Shown here: positions 25,001 through 38,573 of the stretch, one piece after another | Position numbering within the stretch: position 1 is the stretch's first letter | Layout of the letters: each line of letters starts with the position of its first letter | Made by a program: the position numbers and the translations under genes | The notes under the pieces: model-generated | Told to the model about the DNA's origin: nothing | The model's input: only the letters and a program-made list of their open reading frames with translations | Database searches by the model: none | Assembly (NCBI GenBank): GCA_050084515.1 | Contig: CM114273.1 | Span: 23,870,001 to 23,934,000, forward strand | Length of the DNA: 64,000 nucleotides | Source of the DNA: Blasia pusilla | Taxonomy: Eukaryota; Marchantiophyta; Marchantiopsida; Blasiales | Direction: 5' to 3'

Positions 25001-26779
25001 TTAACTTTGGTGAGCCAGATCCAAGATCCCATTTGGGATAATCAGAATGAAACTCTCACGAGAGTATATTTCATCTATTTTGTTATTGGAGAATGTCTTT
25101 TCATTTTGAGATCACCTCTCTCTTTCACACATGTCCTTTTTAGTCAATAGAATCGTTCGTTTTTTAAGTCAATAAGATCGTTTGAATTCAATTATACACT
25201 TGGGATGGGTAATTCAAAATTATACGTACGGGCACCAACTAGTCTTTCCAAATCCAAGGTGAGGGAGAATTGCCCCATTCTACCAAGTGTGGTGCATACG
25301 GAATAGAGAGTGTGTGATTTCGCACTCTATTGGAATTACCTGATACTAGAAAGGCTTCTTTTTGGTAGACAACATAGTCTAGAGAAGTTGTTTCCACTAT
25401 TTTCTTGTCTCCACCTTTGAGTTTCATATGTTTGGGTTCTAATGAGTATTTTCAAGCTTTTGGCTGTTTTGGAACATGATAATTAATTATTATTCTTCTC
25501 TTTCCCTTTTTTTTATTTATATGATAATCCATTCATATGATCAACCATTACAAAATGTAATGGAGAAAAAATTCTGGTCTTCCCACCTTTGATTTACCCT
25601 ACCTTCCACATTTTGCATGGCTTTGACACAAGTGCACTATGCTAATTCCCCAAGCCTCCTTGAATTTCAAACAACCATTGAACGCGTGTTTCATTTCAAT
25701 TTACATCCTTGCACTCATTCCCAAAATTTCCCAAATCTCCATGTTTTTTAGCCTAATTTATATCTCCAATCTTCCATCCATACGGTTGTGCATGAAAATC
25801 AAAAAATTCCAACTCCATACTCTATCTTTTCGTAGATGTAGTAGTTGGGGCTAGGATAACATCAACCACTTGTCAAACCTGTGGATTGTGCAAGAGATAA
25901 AAATAATACCAAATGATAAAAATAAATAATAAGATGCTTGAAGAAAATACAAATTTGAAAAAACCTTGCATTCTATTTCACATACGCTCAACACCTCCCC
26001 CTATCACCGTTTGGTATTACGACAAACTCTCTTTAAACTGAAATGAGTTGCTTTGGGCTGGAGTATAGTCAACTCCAATAGTCCAATTAGAAAAAGTCCA
26101 AAAAGCTTATTATTAATTAATTAAAAAACAAATCCTTTGAGTCTCTTGGGATGAGCGTCATCGGTGGCCCCCCCTCATGCCCCCGTGTGGTGGGAATTTA
26201 AAGGAAGAGCAGGATGTCGTCCAAAGACCCAAAATGAATATCGTCAAGTAACATGTGCTCCTTATGAACTCATAAACTTTTTGGCTCTCTATTCCCTCCT
26301 TTGTTTCCTGATTGGTTTTCCATCAAAATTTCTGTTAAAGTTTATATTCACAGTAAAACTCGAGCGAAGCAAAGTCCACAAGAGCCAAAGGGAGAAAACG
26401 CCCACTCGATACGTTTTTTTCCCGTTGTCTGCCTTCTTCTTTTTTTTCCTGTTTCCTACGGGGAAGAAAAAGCGAAAAACGCTCCTGGAGTCTCGCCACT
26501 CCTCTCTTTATTGCGCTTCTTTCCTCCGAGTGCCTATTCTTGTTCCTTTGTTCTATGCGTGTGTGAATCTCCACTTTCGAGATATTCCTCTGGAAATCGC
26601 TATACCCCTCTATCCAAAACTTTCCAATACGGATGAAGCCAGCGCATGCGTCTTTTTCGTGCTTTCCTTTATGGAGAGGGTGGATTTCGTTGGAGGTGCG
26701 AAGTCGCTCATGAGGAGGCACGTGAAACTACGTCCCCTCCTCTGGTTGGCGCTAGTTCGCCTTGGAACAAGGACTTTAG
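22033..26779. other. No confident gene in 4.7 kb
   Basis: A plus-strand frame of 238 codons at 26164-26880 is among the longest in the window. It contains a phenylalanine run from a poly-T tract, no domain, and its 3' end runs into a repeated non-coding unit, so I do not call it. 22140-22560 is GC-rich and promoter-like. Confidence 0.4.
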
Positions 26780-27745
26780 TCCCTCGGGGTTTTGAAGGAA
26801 TAATAAATGTTTCTTCAAAAAACATATCACTAGTAAGAGTTTTGTATTATAAGTGGTCCCTCGGGGTTCTGAAGGAATAATAAATGTGTTTTCGAAAACC
26901 ATACCACTGGGGAGTGAATATTTTTTACTAATTGAGAAACTTTGAAGATCCTTGTCAAATTTGTCCATGAATTATTTTAATTTTACACTGTAAGAAAACA
27001 AGAACGGATAAGATTTTCATAATAATTAATTATAATTAACTCGAATTCAAATATCTTCCCTGATGAAATATGTAGAGTCTTTTTCATTTTTTTAACTTTC
27101 CTGGTTTGAAAATTTCAAAATATTTTTCATTCTTCATGCAAACCAAATTTAAAGTTTAGTTTTGAAGGGAAATTCATTTTTCTTTGGGGGAAAAGTGAAA
27201 AGGATAATTGGACACTAATGGGAAAAGAATTATTATTCAAAATAAGGGAAGACATATTATTTTTCTATTTTATTTTTAACTTTCAACTTAGATTGGGGGA
27301 AAATTAATTCCTCTTTGAGGAAAAAAATCATCAAAATAAATGATTCTCTTTTATTTATTGAAAGAGGGGATGAGAAAAGGGATAAGTTTTTTTTTCAAAA
27401 TTAATAAAGGAAAATCGATGAAAATTTGTCTGGAGCCGAATTAGATGTATTATAAAAAATTTGATCTTCCTTACTTTTTGTCATATTTTAAAAATTAAAA
27501 TTTATTCATTGTGTGTCCTCTAATTTCACATTATCATCTTCCATAATGCGAGTTTTGTCATTCCCAATCATCTCACCCCGAGTCACCTAGTGCATCGCAC
27601 GGGCAAAAAAATTACTAGTGGGTAAGACTTTTGTATGATAATTAGCCCCCGGGGGTTTTGAAGGAATAATTAATGTTTTTCCAAAAAACATTTCCAACCA
27701 TATCACTAGAGAGTTTCATGGGTAAGCATTTTGTATGATAATAAT
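26775..27745 (+). repeat. Three copies of a 60-100 bp repeat unit
   Basis: Units starting with CCTCGGGGTTTTGAAGGAATAA occur at about 26782, 26862 (TTCTGAAGG variant) and 27648. Each is followed by AATGTTTTTC-like sequence and a CATATCACTAG or ACCATACCACT word. The first two are tandem and the third lies 0.8 kb away. Confidence 0.65.
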
Positions 27746-29643
27746 TCTCTCCGATGTATTTTCAGCCATCTTTTGAAATTTGACTCATGTCTCTTTCATT
27801 TTATTTATAAAATTGATTATCCACAAAGTTCAAACCCCCTCTCTATTTGCACTTTGCGATTTTCCTTTATCTCTATTCCCAAACATAAAAATTATTGGCG
27901 GATGTGAATAGGGTTGATTCATTTTTTAGTGTGCAACTTTTGTCTCAAGTTGCCCTTCCTTCATTATGGAATCCAATTTGGTAAAGAGTGCCAATTTTGT
28001 CTAAGCCTCTATTTTCTTGCGGCAAACCATGTCTAAGGAAAGAGAGGTAAGCGACTTTCATGAGAAAGAGAGAGGGAGTGAAGGGGATAACCAAATTTCA
28101 TGTTATTTTACTAGAGCCTCATGTTTGCTTGTTTCGTCACAAGGTTTTGAATGATCCTTTAATTGGTTTCTCTTTATGGAAGAAGGGGGATATAATGCTT
28201 GGAAGAAAAAGGATGGGATTTTCTCTTTACAAAAGTGGATATCTTTCCCATATGCTAAAGCCTTCCTCATAGAGACTCATTAGAGAGAAGCCACCAAATG
28301 TTGATATTGGGACCGTTGAAAATTTAGATCACAAATCTATATGATTATTAGCAAAGGGATCTCAACAACAAACAACTCTCTATTTGACACCTAGCGCCTC
28401 TAATAACTTAGTTTCATCTTACTAGTATAGAGAAAGGGTGCAAGGAGGACTCTTACAAGTCTTCCTTAACCCATGCATGGCACGAGCAGTGGGGCACCAA
28501 CTGGTTTTATTTAGAGGACTCATGTGTAGCCTTTAGAAGCAACGGATTTGTTCCTTTCTTTCGAGATTGCAATTGGTAGTGGTTTATTTCTTTTCAATAT
28601 TTGAATTTTTTAACATGTGTTTGATGAGTGATGGACACTTTGAATTCCGAAGTCCTTTTCACTCCAACTATCTCTTTTGTCCTAATTTGATTTCTTCTTC
28701 TGATTTTCTAACAATAAATCAAAAAAATTAAATTTTGGGACTTTTGTTTCTCAAATTTTAATGGATTTTTATTTATTCAGTCTCCATGTGTGAACAACTA
28801 GTCACAAAAAGTAGGAACTCATGCACATATGAAAAACCCACATCCATAGCTTTCTATCCGTCCAATTGATCATTAGACCTTTACTTTGATTCCAAATCCA
28901 TTGCTCAAATATTTATTGGGAATACTTTCTAGAGGCACGTATGAATTCTTTCATTCCCCAAAATCTATAGTATAATATAATTGGAAAATAATTTACATAA
29001 TCTTTGCATGTACGAAAAATGCGAAAGTTGCTATAAAGGCTACAAAATTTATTAAAATAAAACCATTTCATTTCATGAATTTAAATTTTCTTGGATTTTG
29101 GTTACCATCTATACTTTTAAGACGGTAAGGCTCTTCATCTAAATGAAAGTTCAAACTTACTAAAATAAGTGAAGCCTTCTCAAAGAAGAAACCCAACTTG
29201 GTGAGGTTTTCTATAAATCAAACGGATTTTTGATTCCAAATCCATCCAAGTGCATCACGTTGGCAAGCAATATTATAATAGCAATACTAGTCTCTTCAAA
29301 TATCAATTTCTTTGTTTTGTATGATTTTGCGTTAAGTACTAATTTTTTCGAACTCCATGCATACACTTGTGGAAATTCTTTGGCTACAAGTGTCACATTT
29401 CTTTTGGAATGCTAGTGGGATTTCCACTAAATATTTCCCCCGTTTTAACAATATGAATGTCATATTTATAATATAAAATATAGATGATGCATTATTAACC
29501 AAATAAAAACTTGTAAAGAATCTATCCAATGAAACAATTGTGGAGAGGACAATCCTCATGAAAACTCATAAAACCAAGCCATGATAAACTAAAGGGATCT
29601 TTTCTCTTGTTCGCAAATTGGATCCTTATATTACGATCATGGT
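27746..29643. other. AT-rich intergenic DNA, no gene
   Basis: Short frames only; nothing recognised. Confidence 0.45.
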
Positions 29644-29699
29644 ATCAAATCCCATAAGGGCTTTGGAACTCACTCACTCTTACTCTTATGGGATTTGAT
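29644..29699. repeat. Perfect 15-bp inverted repeat
   Basis: ATCAAATCCCATAAG (29644-29658) and CTTATGGGATTTGAT (29685-29699) enclose 26 bases. The left arm overlaps TGGTATCAAATCCC, which weakly resembles a tRNA-Met primer-binding site. Confidence 0.75.
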
Positions 29700-30839
29700 T
29701 ATAGTTTATTTTCTAGATGACTTCTTGGTCTTGAAAAAATATGATACGAATTAGATTTTGGCTAATAAATATGCACTTTTAATAGAAAAAATCCAAATTA
29801 GAAAAGACAATCATGGTATATGGGTCAACAAGAGAAGTATTTAAAGTTCTTTTTTCTAAAGTCCAAGAAAACTTCATAACTAGAATTTGGGTTATGATAG
29901 ATGTGATGCCCACAAATCATAGGGATTTGTGTCTTTATTTGTAAACTTGTATGATCTACAACATATCTAAAGGAGTAAAGGTATATGGGTTGGTTAGTGG
30001 GCCTTTACAAAGATCACATGATGGTTTTTTTTATTCCGCATAGGTAGAGATCTTTTACTTTCATAAAAAATATTTCTATTTTTTGGCTACATAAGATCCA
30101 TTGAGAAATTTTTTTCTACTCTTGCATCATACTTATTCTTATAATGGACGAACAAATAATCCATGCATAGTCCAACCAAAAAAAAAATACACTCAATGGA
30201 ATTCTTATGGTCTATAATCCCTTTCCCCATGCAACGACAAAGAAAAAAGAAAATATAGTTTGAGGTTGAGCACATGGTTAGAAATTTCTATTATTCCCTT
30301 TCCATTCCATCATCTTTGGGCATGAGAAGAAATTAGCTTTAAAACAAATCTTTGGTGTTTCATTAGTCTTCCTTGAGGGACCAGAGTATGGACTCTATAA
30401 TCATAGGACCCTTTGTTATGCCCATCCAAGAGTTTTTAGTTATGCTAGTTAAACCTTAGGTCTTAATCATTATGCAAGAATAGTAGTCTTGCTAAGTTAT
30501 TTGGGGTATGTTAAAAGTGATTCATGGAAATTTTTTATTGATCTTGGTCTGACATGAACGCTTATCTATATTATAATGGGAGATCCTAAACGTATGATAA
30601 AATAAAACAGTAAGATAACAAGACAAACGAGCAACATGTTTGGAATTTGTTTCTTGAATCACACTAGATGAGTAGAGAGAAGAATTTGAAAGGAAGAGGA
30701 AATTTATTTTAATTAATAAAAATATTTTTATATTTTATATTATAATGGATGATCTTAGATGATATTAAGGTGAGATAGTTAGAAAAAATAACCAAAAAAT
30801 TACCTAAATTAATTGATACTTGATCAGAAGGGAAAATGA

Positions 30840-31860
30840 ATGTTAATAGAGAAGGAGTAGATATTGTTAAACTTTTATTGAAGGATGGAATTATTTAGGG
30901 GATTGGGATATCATTTAAATTTTAACTTAGGAGTGGAATTACTTAGAAGAGTGGAACGTTATTATTCTTCTAAAATTTAAGAAAATAGAAACTAGTATAC
31001 GGCCTCGTTTAGGGTTTTGAGTTTTATAACCGAGTTCGGAAACATGAATACACTGGGGGACTAATACATTCAAGAGTTTTATGACGGAGTTCAGAGATCA
31101 CGAATCATACAGAGTAACACGACAGTAGGAGTTAAGAGTAACAAGTAGTAGTAACACAGCAAAATCGGGAATCATATGGCGTCGGGAGTGGAGAACTAAC
31201 ATAACACGTAGTATGTTTGGAAGTTCGAAGATCAAGAATTGGATCGGAGTAATATGGTGCGCTCTATGTTTGGAGGGTGGGAGAACCCAAATCGAAGTAA
31301 CACTGCAAAGGTTCACAGAACACGAATCGTATCGAAGTAATAACAAGGCAATAATAACAGCAAAATCGGGAGACACAATCTAGAATTAACAATATGGATA
31401 ATATTCTATTCCGTATTAATGGGAGAATTAACACTAGCATGGATACTAACATTAAAAACTCATATAGTAATCAGATCAGAGATATGATCTATCCTAGGGT
31501 CTAGAACTTGTAGAATAACTTGCATTCTAGAGGCTTTCATTTGGAGTCAACTATTGTAAGGGCCGTAACTATATTTAAAATTCTAATAAAATTATTTAAA
31601 AGAAAATAATCACATCAATTCACATGTGATATTTTGGGAAAGGAAAGTAAATTTTAATTGAAAAGGGAAACCATTTTATTAATTGAAATTAAATATTAAT
31701 TTAGTTAGTGGATATTATTTTGGTAGGAAGAGTGGAAGGCGAGGAGTAGGTCTTGTTCAAAAATTTATGGAAGAGTGAAATTATTTAGGGGAGTTGGATA
31801 TTACTTAAAATTTAAGTGTTATTACTCTTTTAAGATTTAAAATTTTGAAAATTAGGTTTA
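30840..31860 (+). repeat. Diverged direct repeats bracketing a degenerate repeat field
   Basis: About 30840-30985 and 31725-31860 are homologous: both carry GGATGGAATTATTTAGGGGA-type sequence, then GGATATNANTTAAAATTT and TTATTACTCTT words. Between them (31030-31375), words such as CGAATCATA..GAGTAACAC and CAGCAAAATCGGGA recur two or three times. Confidence 0.55.
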
Positions 31861-34780
31861 AATTATGAAATCATTTTTTTATAAATGATTAAAAAAGAAA
31901 ATTTTCCCTCAAGCATAGGCATGCTGACTAGTGAGGTTGGAGCTCGGTCATGTAGGGCCATTTGATTTTATGGTGCATGGGGTGTGGGGAGTTAGAGAAA
32001 CAATTGGACATAAGAGAAAGAGTTATATTTGGGTTAAGAATTTTGCTAGGAATGTAGATTTAGCTGGTTAGAATTAATAATTTCCATCTTTTCTTTGAAG
32101 CTACTCGAAAAAAATTGGTTAGGAAGTAGAGTGTTTTTACGCCCCTACATGTATGTTCGTTTTGTTTCTCGGTTGGGCAAACTAGATTGGTTTGTGTGAT
32201 TTTTCCCTCATGTAAATCAAGGTTTTGGATCCGTATAATAAAATTCGTGTGACATTAGATTTTGTTTGATTAATATCTTTATGTGATTTTATTATGAACA
32301 TGAAATTCTTATTCTCTTAATTGCGTGACTAATTCCGTTCCCAAACACTCTATAACTTCAGGTCCGTCCGATTCTCCCTCCTTCATTCTTTTGTGGTTTT
32401 ATGTATAGTATATATATTTTTAGTATACATACTATTATCATCCCTAAAAAAATTTATATTAAGAATTTCCTCTCCCACCCATCTCAAATGGGCCGCATAC
32501 TGGTTTGTATTGTGTATTCTATCCCATAAAGAGAAATATTATTTACGCATTAAAAAATTGGAATGTACCAATTTGACAAGAAAACTCCCCCATTGGATCT
32601 CCAAGATAGTGTCCATATTGAAAGAATTTAAGTATTAAGTTCACGCGAAGAAGAAACTTTCCTCCTCACGTCTACGCTAGTACGCCGGGAGGGACATCAA
32701 CGGGAATATAAAAATATATATAAGTAGAAAAAGGATGGGAAACCCATCACGATACAAAAGAGGGGGCATGGAGACCCAAAAAATAGACCTCGAGAGGCCG
32801 GAACCGGCCCGAGGAGAAGGCATAAACCAGTTAACCCTTATCTTATGTTCGAATCATTAAGCGAGAAATGCACCTATGGTCCCCCGAACATGTGGGAAAA
32901 AACATACATTGAAACGTGTGAACCCATCAACCTATTTACATCCCACTCATGAATGAAATTACGTAAAGTATTTGCTTGATTTATTGCACCCTAGTACAGA
33001 AACTGAATTTGGAGTGTCATTCCTAAGAAAATATTCCACCTGCCCAATCAAAGAAATACTTTAGTTGATTCGTAGAGAAGGATCCAACCCTAAGGTTGCC
33101 GACTCCGAAAGTTCTAGTATTTCTTACGTTTTAAATTGTCTTCGTAATTTGAAAAACTTTCCGGATTTGAATAAGAAGAAAAAGACGATTATCCTGGTAA
33201 CGTTCTTTCGCACGTGTACTGCTGCCCATTCGACGCTGTTGTCCCGTCAAGGTAGTCTCATATTTTGACACGTGTCATACACCGCTTTGTCGCGCGAGCC
33301 CATCCATGGTCTGCCGGTTCCTCCCGTGAATCGCTCTATTCTACGTACGCAATCTTACCGTATGTGTTGACAACAGCGGCGTCCGAGGAGGGGACGGCCA
33401 CGGGCCACCGGTCCCATCGCCACGGCAGGATCAGGAGATGGGACCGGTGACTTGTGGGGGAATCCACCGGTGGGAGATATCTTGTGAACCGGAACACGCG
33501 TAGCTTTACGGCGAAGATTGACGGGTTTGCGCGGAAAGTGCGACCGTGTGAGGTGTCGGTCAAATCTTCAACGCAAAGATTCCGACTTTTGTTCTGTTCA
33601 GACAACTTAAGTACACTCCTCTTTCCAACAACTCCCAGACTCGGTCCTGGTAAATTAATTGATATGATCTCTATTACGCCTAATCCGGCACCCTAGTTAC
33701 CTTACAGGCTTACGCTGCCGCCCGTGTCTGACCAAGGCTCGGGGTAGTTTTTCACCGGAACCGGTAGGTTTTTAAATTTACCGAATCCCAGCCGGTTATT
33801 GGATAGAAAAAAAAAAATCCGAGAATTCTAATTCCTCTTTCCCCGATAAAAGAAGTAGACGAGAATTTCAAATTGCCACCTGTTCATTTCCAAACCAATA
33901 CGTAACGCGGTTCTGCCCGCACATGTGTAACATCATCGCCACCTGTTACCCCGGCGATACCTCGCTGGAGTCATGGACATGGAAACGTGTCGCCTTTAGA
34001 ATGTAGACCCAATCCCAGGTCTGTTTACTTCTTAGCGACACCATCACTCAGAGTCCAGTCCCACCTAACGATCGTGCGGAAAACCACCTCCGTCCATACT
34101 ACAAGAAGTAGTCGACTGCGGAAGAATATAATTAATGGAAAGAAAGAGAAAATGAGCGCAGATCCGGAGGTTGGACGCGATTTGTTTCGTTTCGGTTCAG
34201 TGCGTGGAAGCCGGGGGCTTATGGACTCTCCATCCCAGTGCTCGGCAAGGATTTTAACGCATACCGGTACTTTTCCGAGAGAAAGATCAAGGTAATCGGC
34301 AATTTCACCATGGTAGCCGGTTTTTTTAAAATTTAACAAAGAAAATCTACTTTTCACGTCGGGAAATTTCCTAAAGTTTCAGACTTGAATCGGAAATCAC
34401 TCATTCTCAACCGGCTGCTTTTACAAAGAATGCCGGTTCTTTCCGAGCATTGCTCCATTCTGAACGCACTAGTGAGTGAACTCATGGTGCGCTCGATTCG
34501 TTTGGATTTGTTTGTCACTCAGCACCCGATTGCGAAATCGGTCCGTGGATCTCCGCACAGCGACTTTGTTTTCGCGGGCACATCATTCATTCCAACGCCG
34601 ACAGTTTAGGTTCATCATGGCGCTCGACATCGCTCGCTACGGCGTCGTCCACTCCATCGTCGTTGAGGGTGCTCACCACGTCTTCGCACTTTTGCCGTCG
34701 CTGGTTGAAGGTGGTTGTGTCACTAGACTCCAGTCTATTCTACTCGGTCTACGAAAACCTTTCTTTTAGAAATTTTACGA
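31861..34780. other. No gene recognised
   Basis: A TATA-like tract (ATATAAAAATATATATAAG) lies at about 32705-32725. GC-richer 33.2-34.75 kb holds CCGGTT words and short frames. A 50-codon frame from an ATG at 34617 has plausible codon composition but no domain and runs into the copia LTR zone. Confidence 0.35.
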
Positions 34781-35334
34781 GGTGGTTTGTCAACTTCGTT
34801 GCTCTATGGTGCTTCCATCTTTTACGTGGAGATTTGGTTTGAGTTCTATATTGAAAGCTTTGCGTTAATTCATGGTCGTGCATCCGTCGAGGGTGTGCCT
34901 TTAGATTTCTCCATAGACGCCCCCCAACTCTAGGACGACGCCATAACATTATTCTATCCATTTTAGTTAGCATAGCAAAAATCTCCACCTTTCATCTTTT
35001 GCCCTTTTCCTTGATTTTCCTAAACATCCTTGTTTTAAAATCGTCGCCACGAGCATCCAAAATGCCATGGAGAGTAGAGTTGGTCATGTGTAGTTTATTT
35101 CAGTAAAATTGTTGAGCGGAAATTTTTGGTCACTGCCATTTATTATGTGATGTGTTTTAAACATGTGCTAAGTGCTCGTTGCATAAGCCTTTACATTTGT
35201 GCATGGTTTACGTGGCATCCTTTACATTTGTGGAGCGTTTCCGTTGTAGCATGACTGGTTTCCATTCACACATTCCAACATCCTCCCTAAACGGCTTTTA
35301 CAGCCTCCCTTGAACTCAACCGGTTTTACACCAA

Positions 35335-35890
35335 ATAAAAAATACCTAGGAGTGATTTGAAAATTTCAAATTTAGCAGTTGGTAGGCCCTTGGTGAAGAT
35401 GTCAAAAACCTGTTCATCTCCCAGACACCACACAACATTGATTTCCCCACTTAAAACCTTTTCTCAAATGAAGTGATGGTGGACTTTGATATGTTTGGTT
35501 CGTGAATGGAAGAGTGGATTTTTGGACAAATAAATTGAACGAATGTTGTCTCCCATGATTACTAAGGATAAGATTGGGTAAACCAAAGTTCAGCCAATAG
35601 TCCTCTAAGCCATATGGCTTCCGTTGTGGCATTTTTCAATCCACAGTATTATGCCTCTATGGAAGATAGTGATACTGACGCTTACTTCTTTGATGAGAAG
35701 CTCACAGCCGCACTTCCAAAGGAGAAAAAAATCCTGAAGTTGAACGGCGAGTTTTTGGACAACCTACATGATTAGCATCCAAAAATCCAAAGATTATCGG
35801 AGCTTGTTGATTGCCTCTATCGTAGGCAAGCCCAAATGTGTTTGAACCCTTCAAATACCTGATCATACCTTGCCACCCTCTTTGCCGCAA
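35335..35890 (-). pseudogene. Copia 1 RNase H
   Basis: GMIRYLKGSNTFGLAYDRGN and FGFLDANHVGCPKTRRSTSG (35702-35890) are the copia RNase H start, with an Asp of the DAD/DW box. The C-terminal part, frame-shifted, reads NPLFHSRTKHI and later DIFTKGLPTAKF near 35400, then a stop near 35335. Confidence 0.8.
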
Positions 35891-36075
35891 TCAAGTGAGA
35901 CTTTCAGGGTCAGTGATATTTTGGCTGATTTGGCTTACGGTATGTGCAATATCTGGTCGAGAGTTGGTGATGTAGATAAGTGAGCCCACCAATTTTTGGT
36001 ATGCTCTCAAGTCCACCTTCTCCTCTTGATTATCATATGTAAGTATCTAGTACTTGTCGGAGTGGGCGTCAATTT

Positions 36076-37032
36076 TCAGTCCTCTACGCCAAAAGTTTGA
36101 AGCAAGATTGCTATATGCCCTTCTTGAGTCAAGAAGGTCATTTTCAGCCCTCGATTTACCTCAAGTTTGAAGCAAAAGTGTAAACTCCCAAGATCTTTCA
36201 TCTTGAATGAAGAGGAGAGTCCTTCTTTCAGATCACGTATCCCTTGTACATCATTTCCAGTAATAATCAAGTCATCCACATATAAGATCACTATGACAAC
36301 CCCGTAAGTAGAGATCGTTAGATCAAGTTTGAAGCAAGATTGCTATATGCCCTTCTTGAGTCAAGAAGGTCATTTTCAGCCCTCGATTTACCTCAAGTTC
36401 GAGGCAAAAGTGTAAACTCCCAAGATCTTTCATCTTGAATGAAGAGGAGAGTCCTTCTTTCACATCACGTATCCCTTGTACATCATTTCCAGTAATAATC
36501 AAGTCATCCACATATAAGATCACTATGACAACCCCGTAAGTAGAGATCGTTAGATCAAGTTTCGCGTGATGTTTAATCTTTGCAAATCTCAGTTTTTTTA
36601 ACATAATTGAGTCATAGATTTGATTCTAGATTCGATTTGCTTGCATCATGCCGTAAAGAGCTTTTTGCATCCTACAAACAAGGTCTTCAGTTCCAAGGGT
36701 AGTAAACCCTTAAGGTTGTTGTAGATACACTTCTCCTTCCAAAGTGCCATTCAAAAAGGCATTTTGAACATCCATTTGGAATAGGGGCCGATTGAACATG
36801 ACTGCAAGAGATATGATTACTCCAATAGTGGTCATTTTGCAACTAATGCATATGTCTCATCATAATCAATGCCTTGGTGTTGTCGATAGCCTTTTGCTAC
36901 TAGCCTTGCCTTGTACCTAGAAAACGATCCATCAACCTTATACTTACACTTATAAACCCACTTTGTAGGGATAGCAATCCTCCTTGATGGAAGACGGACT
37001 AGGTCCCATGGGAGCTTGCTGAAGTGGTGCAT
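36076..37032 (-). pseudogene. Copia 1 reverse transcriptase with internal duplication
   Basis: [20 protein letters not shown] at 36832-37032 is the RT start. The YVDD catalytic box occurs twice, in ILYVDDLIITGNDVQGIRD at 36323-36604 and again at 36076-36291, because a 232-bp segment is duplicated head to tail. The region between 36604 and 36832 is frame-broken. Confidence 0.85.
36095..36558. repeat. 232-bp tandem duplication inside copia 1 RT
   Basis: Copies 36095-36326 and 36327-36558 are about 99% identical (I count three or four differences). The short word AAGTTT stands at both edges and could be the recombination microhomology. Confidence 0.9.
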
Positions 37033-37368
37033 GACTTAGAAAGAGAGCCATGTGTAAATATAATCCTCCCATAAGTTGTAAGGAAGTTGGAGTTGTCGAC
37101 TTGACCTTCCTAAAGGTGGTACCAAAAGTGTGGGCTCCAAATCATCCAATACTTTATCTCTTTCACTAAGTGTTCCTGGTGGATCAGCATGAGTTGGGGA
37201 CCCTAAAGATGGTATATCTTTGTCAGATTCATGTTCTGACTCCTTGTGATAAGAGGATTGAGGCCACTCTCCTTTGTTTGATTGATGCTCTTCCAAGTGG
37301 GGAGTGTCTTCATCAATTATGATGTCATGATTCAGAAACACTTTGTGATGTTCTCGGAAGAAGAGATA

Positions 37369-38479
37369 TTAAGCTTTCTCTCTTGTGCCATAGCCAATAA
37401 ATATACATCGCACACTTTTATCATCAAGTTTTCCCCTTAATTCTTTTGGTATATGTGCATAAGCTACATACCCAAAGATGCGAAGTTGTGTCACATTAGG
37501 TTTGATAGCAGTGAAGACTTCTTCATGTATTTTCTCCTCCAAAGCCCTTGTTGGGCACTTGTTCAAGATGTAGATAGCGGTGTTAATGGCCTTTGCCCGA
37601 AGATAGCTGGGGAGATCTGGCCCCTTCAACATGCACCTTGCCATCTCAACTACCGTACGCTTCCTCCTCTCAACAATACTATTTTATTGTGGGATATAGG
37701 CCGTAGTAAGTTGATGATGGATGCCATAAGCACTACAAAAGTTCTCAAATTCTATCCCGGTGAATTCATCTCCCTATCCGTTCGTATCATCTACACTTTT
37801 GAGGGCGGCCCACTAAGGTGTAGATGCAAGGATTCCACTGTTGTAGTAGATTAAGTTCTCATCAAAGTAAGAAATTTCCTAAGTACACCCCATGCATTGG
37901 ATTTGAATTGCAAGAAATAAAACCACATAAATCTTGAATAGTCATAAACTAATAGCATATAGTATCTTGCCCCGGATAGTGAAGGGGAGTAAGAATTGTT
38001 CCTCAAAGTGTCAATGTGGACTAGGTGGAGGGGAGTAGGAGCCCTTGAGGAGGTCTCTTTGTCAAAATTTTGCCCAGATAGCTTGCCTCATAGGCATGTG
38101 TCACAAGTGGATATTTCTCCGAATTTCCACTCAATTCAGATAATCCTGCAACCATGTTTTCTTTGCTTAACAACTTGAGGCCCTTCTAGTTAAAGTGTCC
38201 AAGTCTTTCAAGCCAAACTTGTAGTTGGTTTGAAGATCTTGCAAATAGTTGAGGGCTCGACTTACTAAGAAGTTGATATAGTTGTCCATACCTTACTCCT
38301 TGGGCAACAACAAAAATTCTGGCCTCTCGTAAGAATTCGCATCCGATGGAATTAGAAACAACCTTCATCTTCTTTTTTTCGGTGATTCGGCCGATGGAGA
38401 TAAGATTGTATGTTAAATTTGGGATATGCCATACATCCTTGATTGTATAATCTTCATTTGAGGGCAATGTCACTTGCAT
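37369..38479 (-). pseudogene. Copia 1 protease end and integrase
   Basis: 38479-38186 encodes DVWHIPNLTYNLISIGR and WLERLGHFN, the protease-to-integrase junction. The integrase core continues through frameshifts: LVHIDTL (first catalytic Asp region), YYMLLVYDYSRFMWFYF, IRTDREMNS (second Asp), then VERRKRTVVEMARCML (Glu region) and FGYVAYAHIPKELRGKLDDK to 37369. Several stops and frame changes between 38180 and 37650. Confidence 0.82.
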
Positions 38480-38573
38480 ATCTCCTTCCCCAAGAGCAGA
38501 ATGGATGGAGTCAGCTTTGTTGCTTTTCTTGTGATCTCATTGATCGATTGTAGCAATCATTCCTATACCAATA

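Noticed and set aside
26164-26880. 238-codon plus-strand open frame
   Set aside because: Contains a Phe run from poly-T, no domain, and its end is made of a non-coding repeat unit that recurs at 27.65 kb.
37453-37854. 133-codon plus-strand frame
   Set aside because: Antisense shadow of the copia 1 integrase, which reads well on the minus strand.
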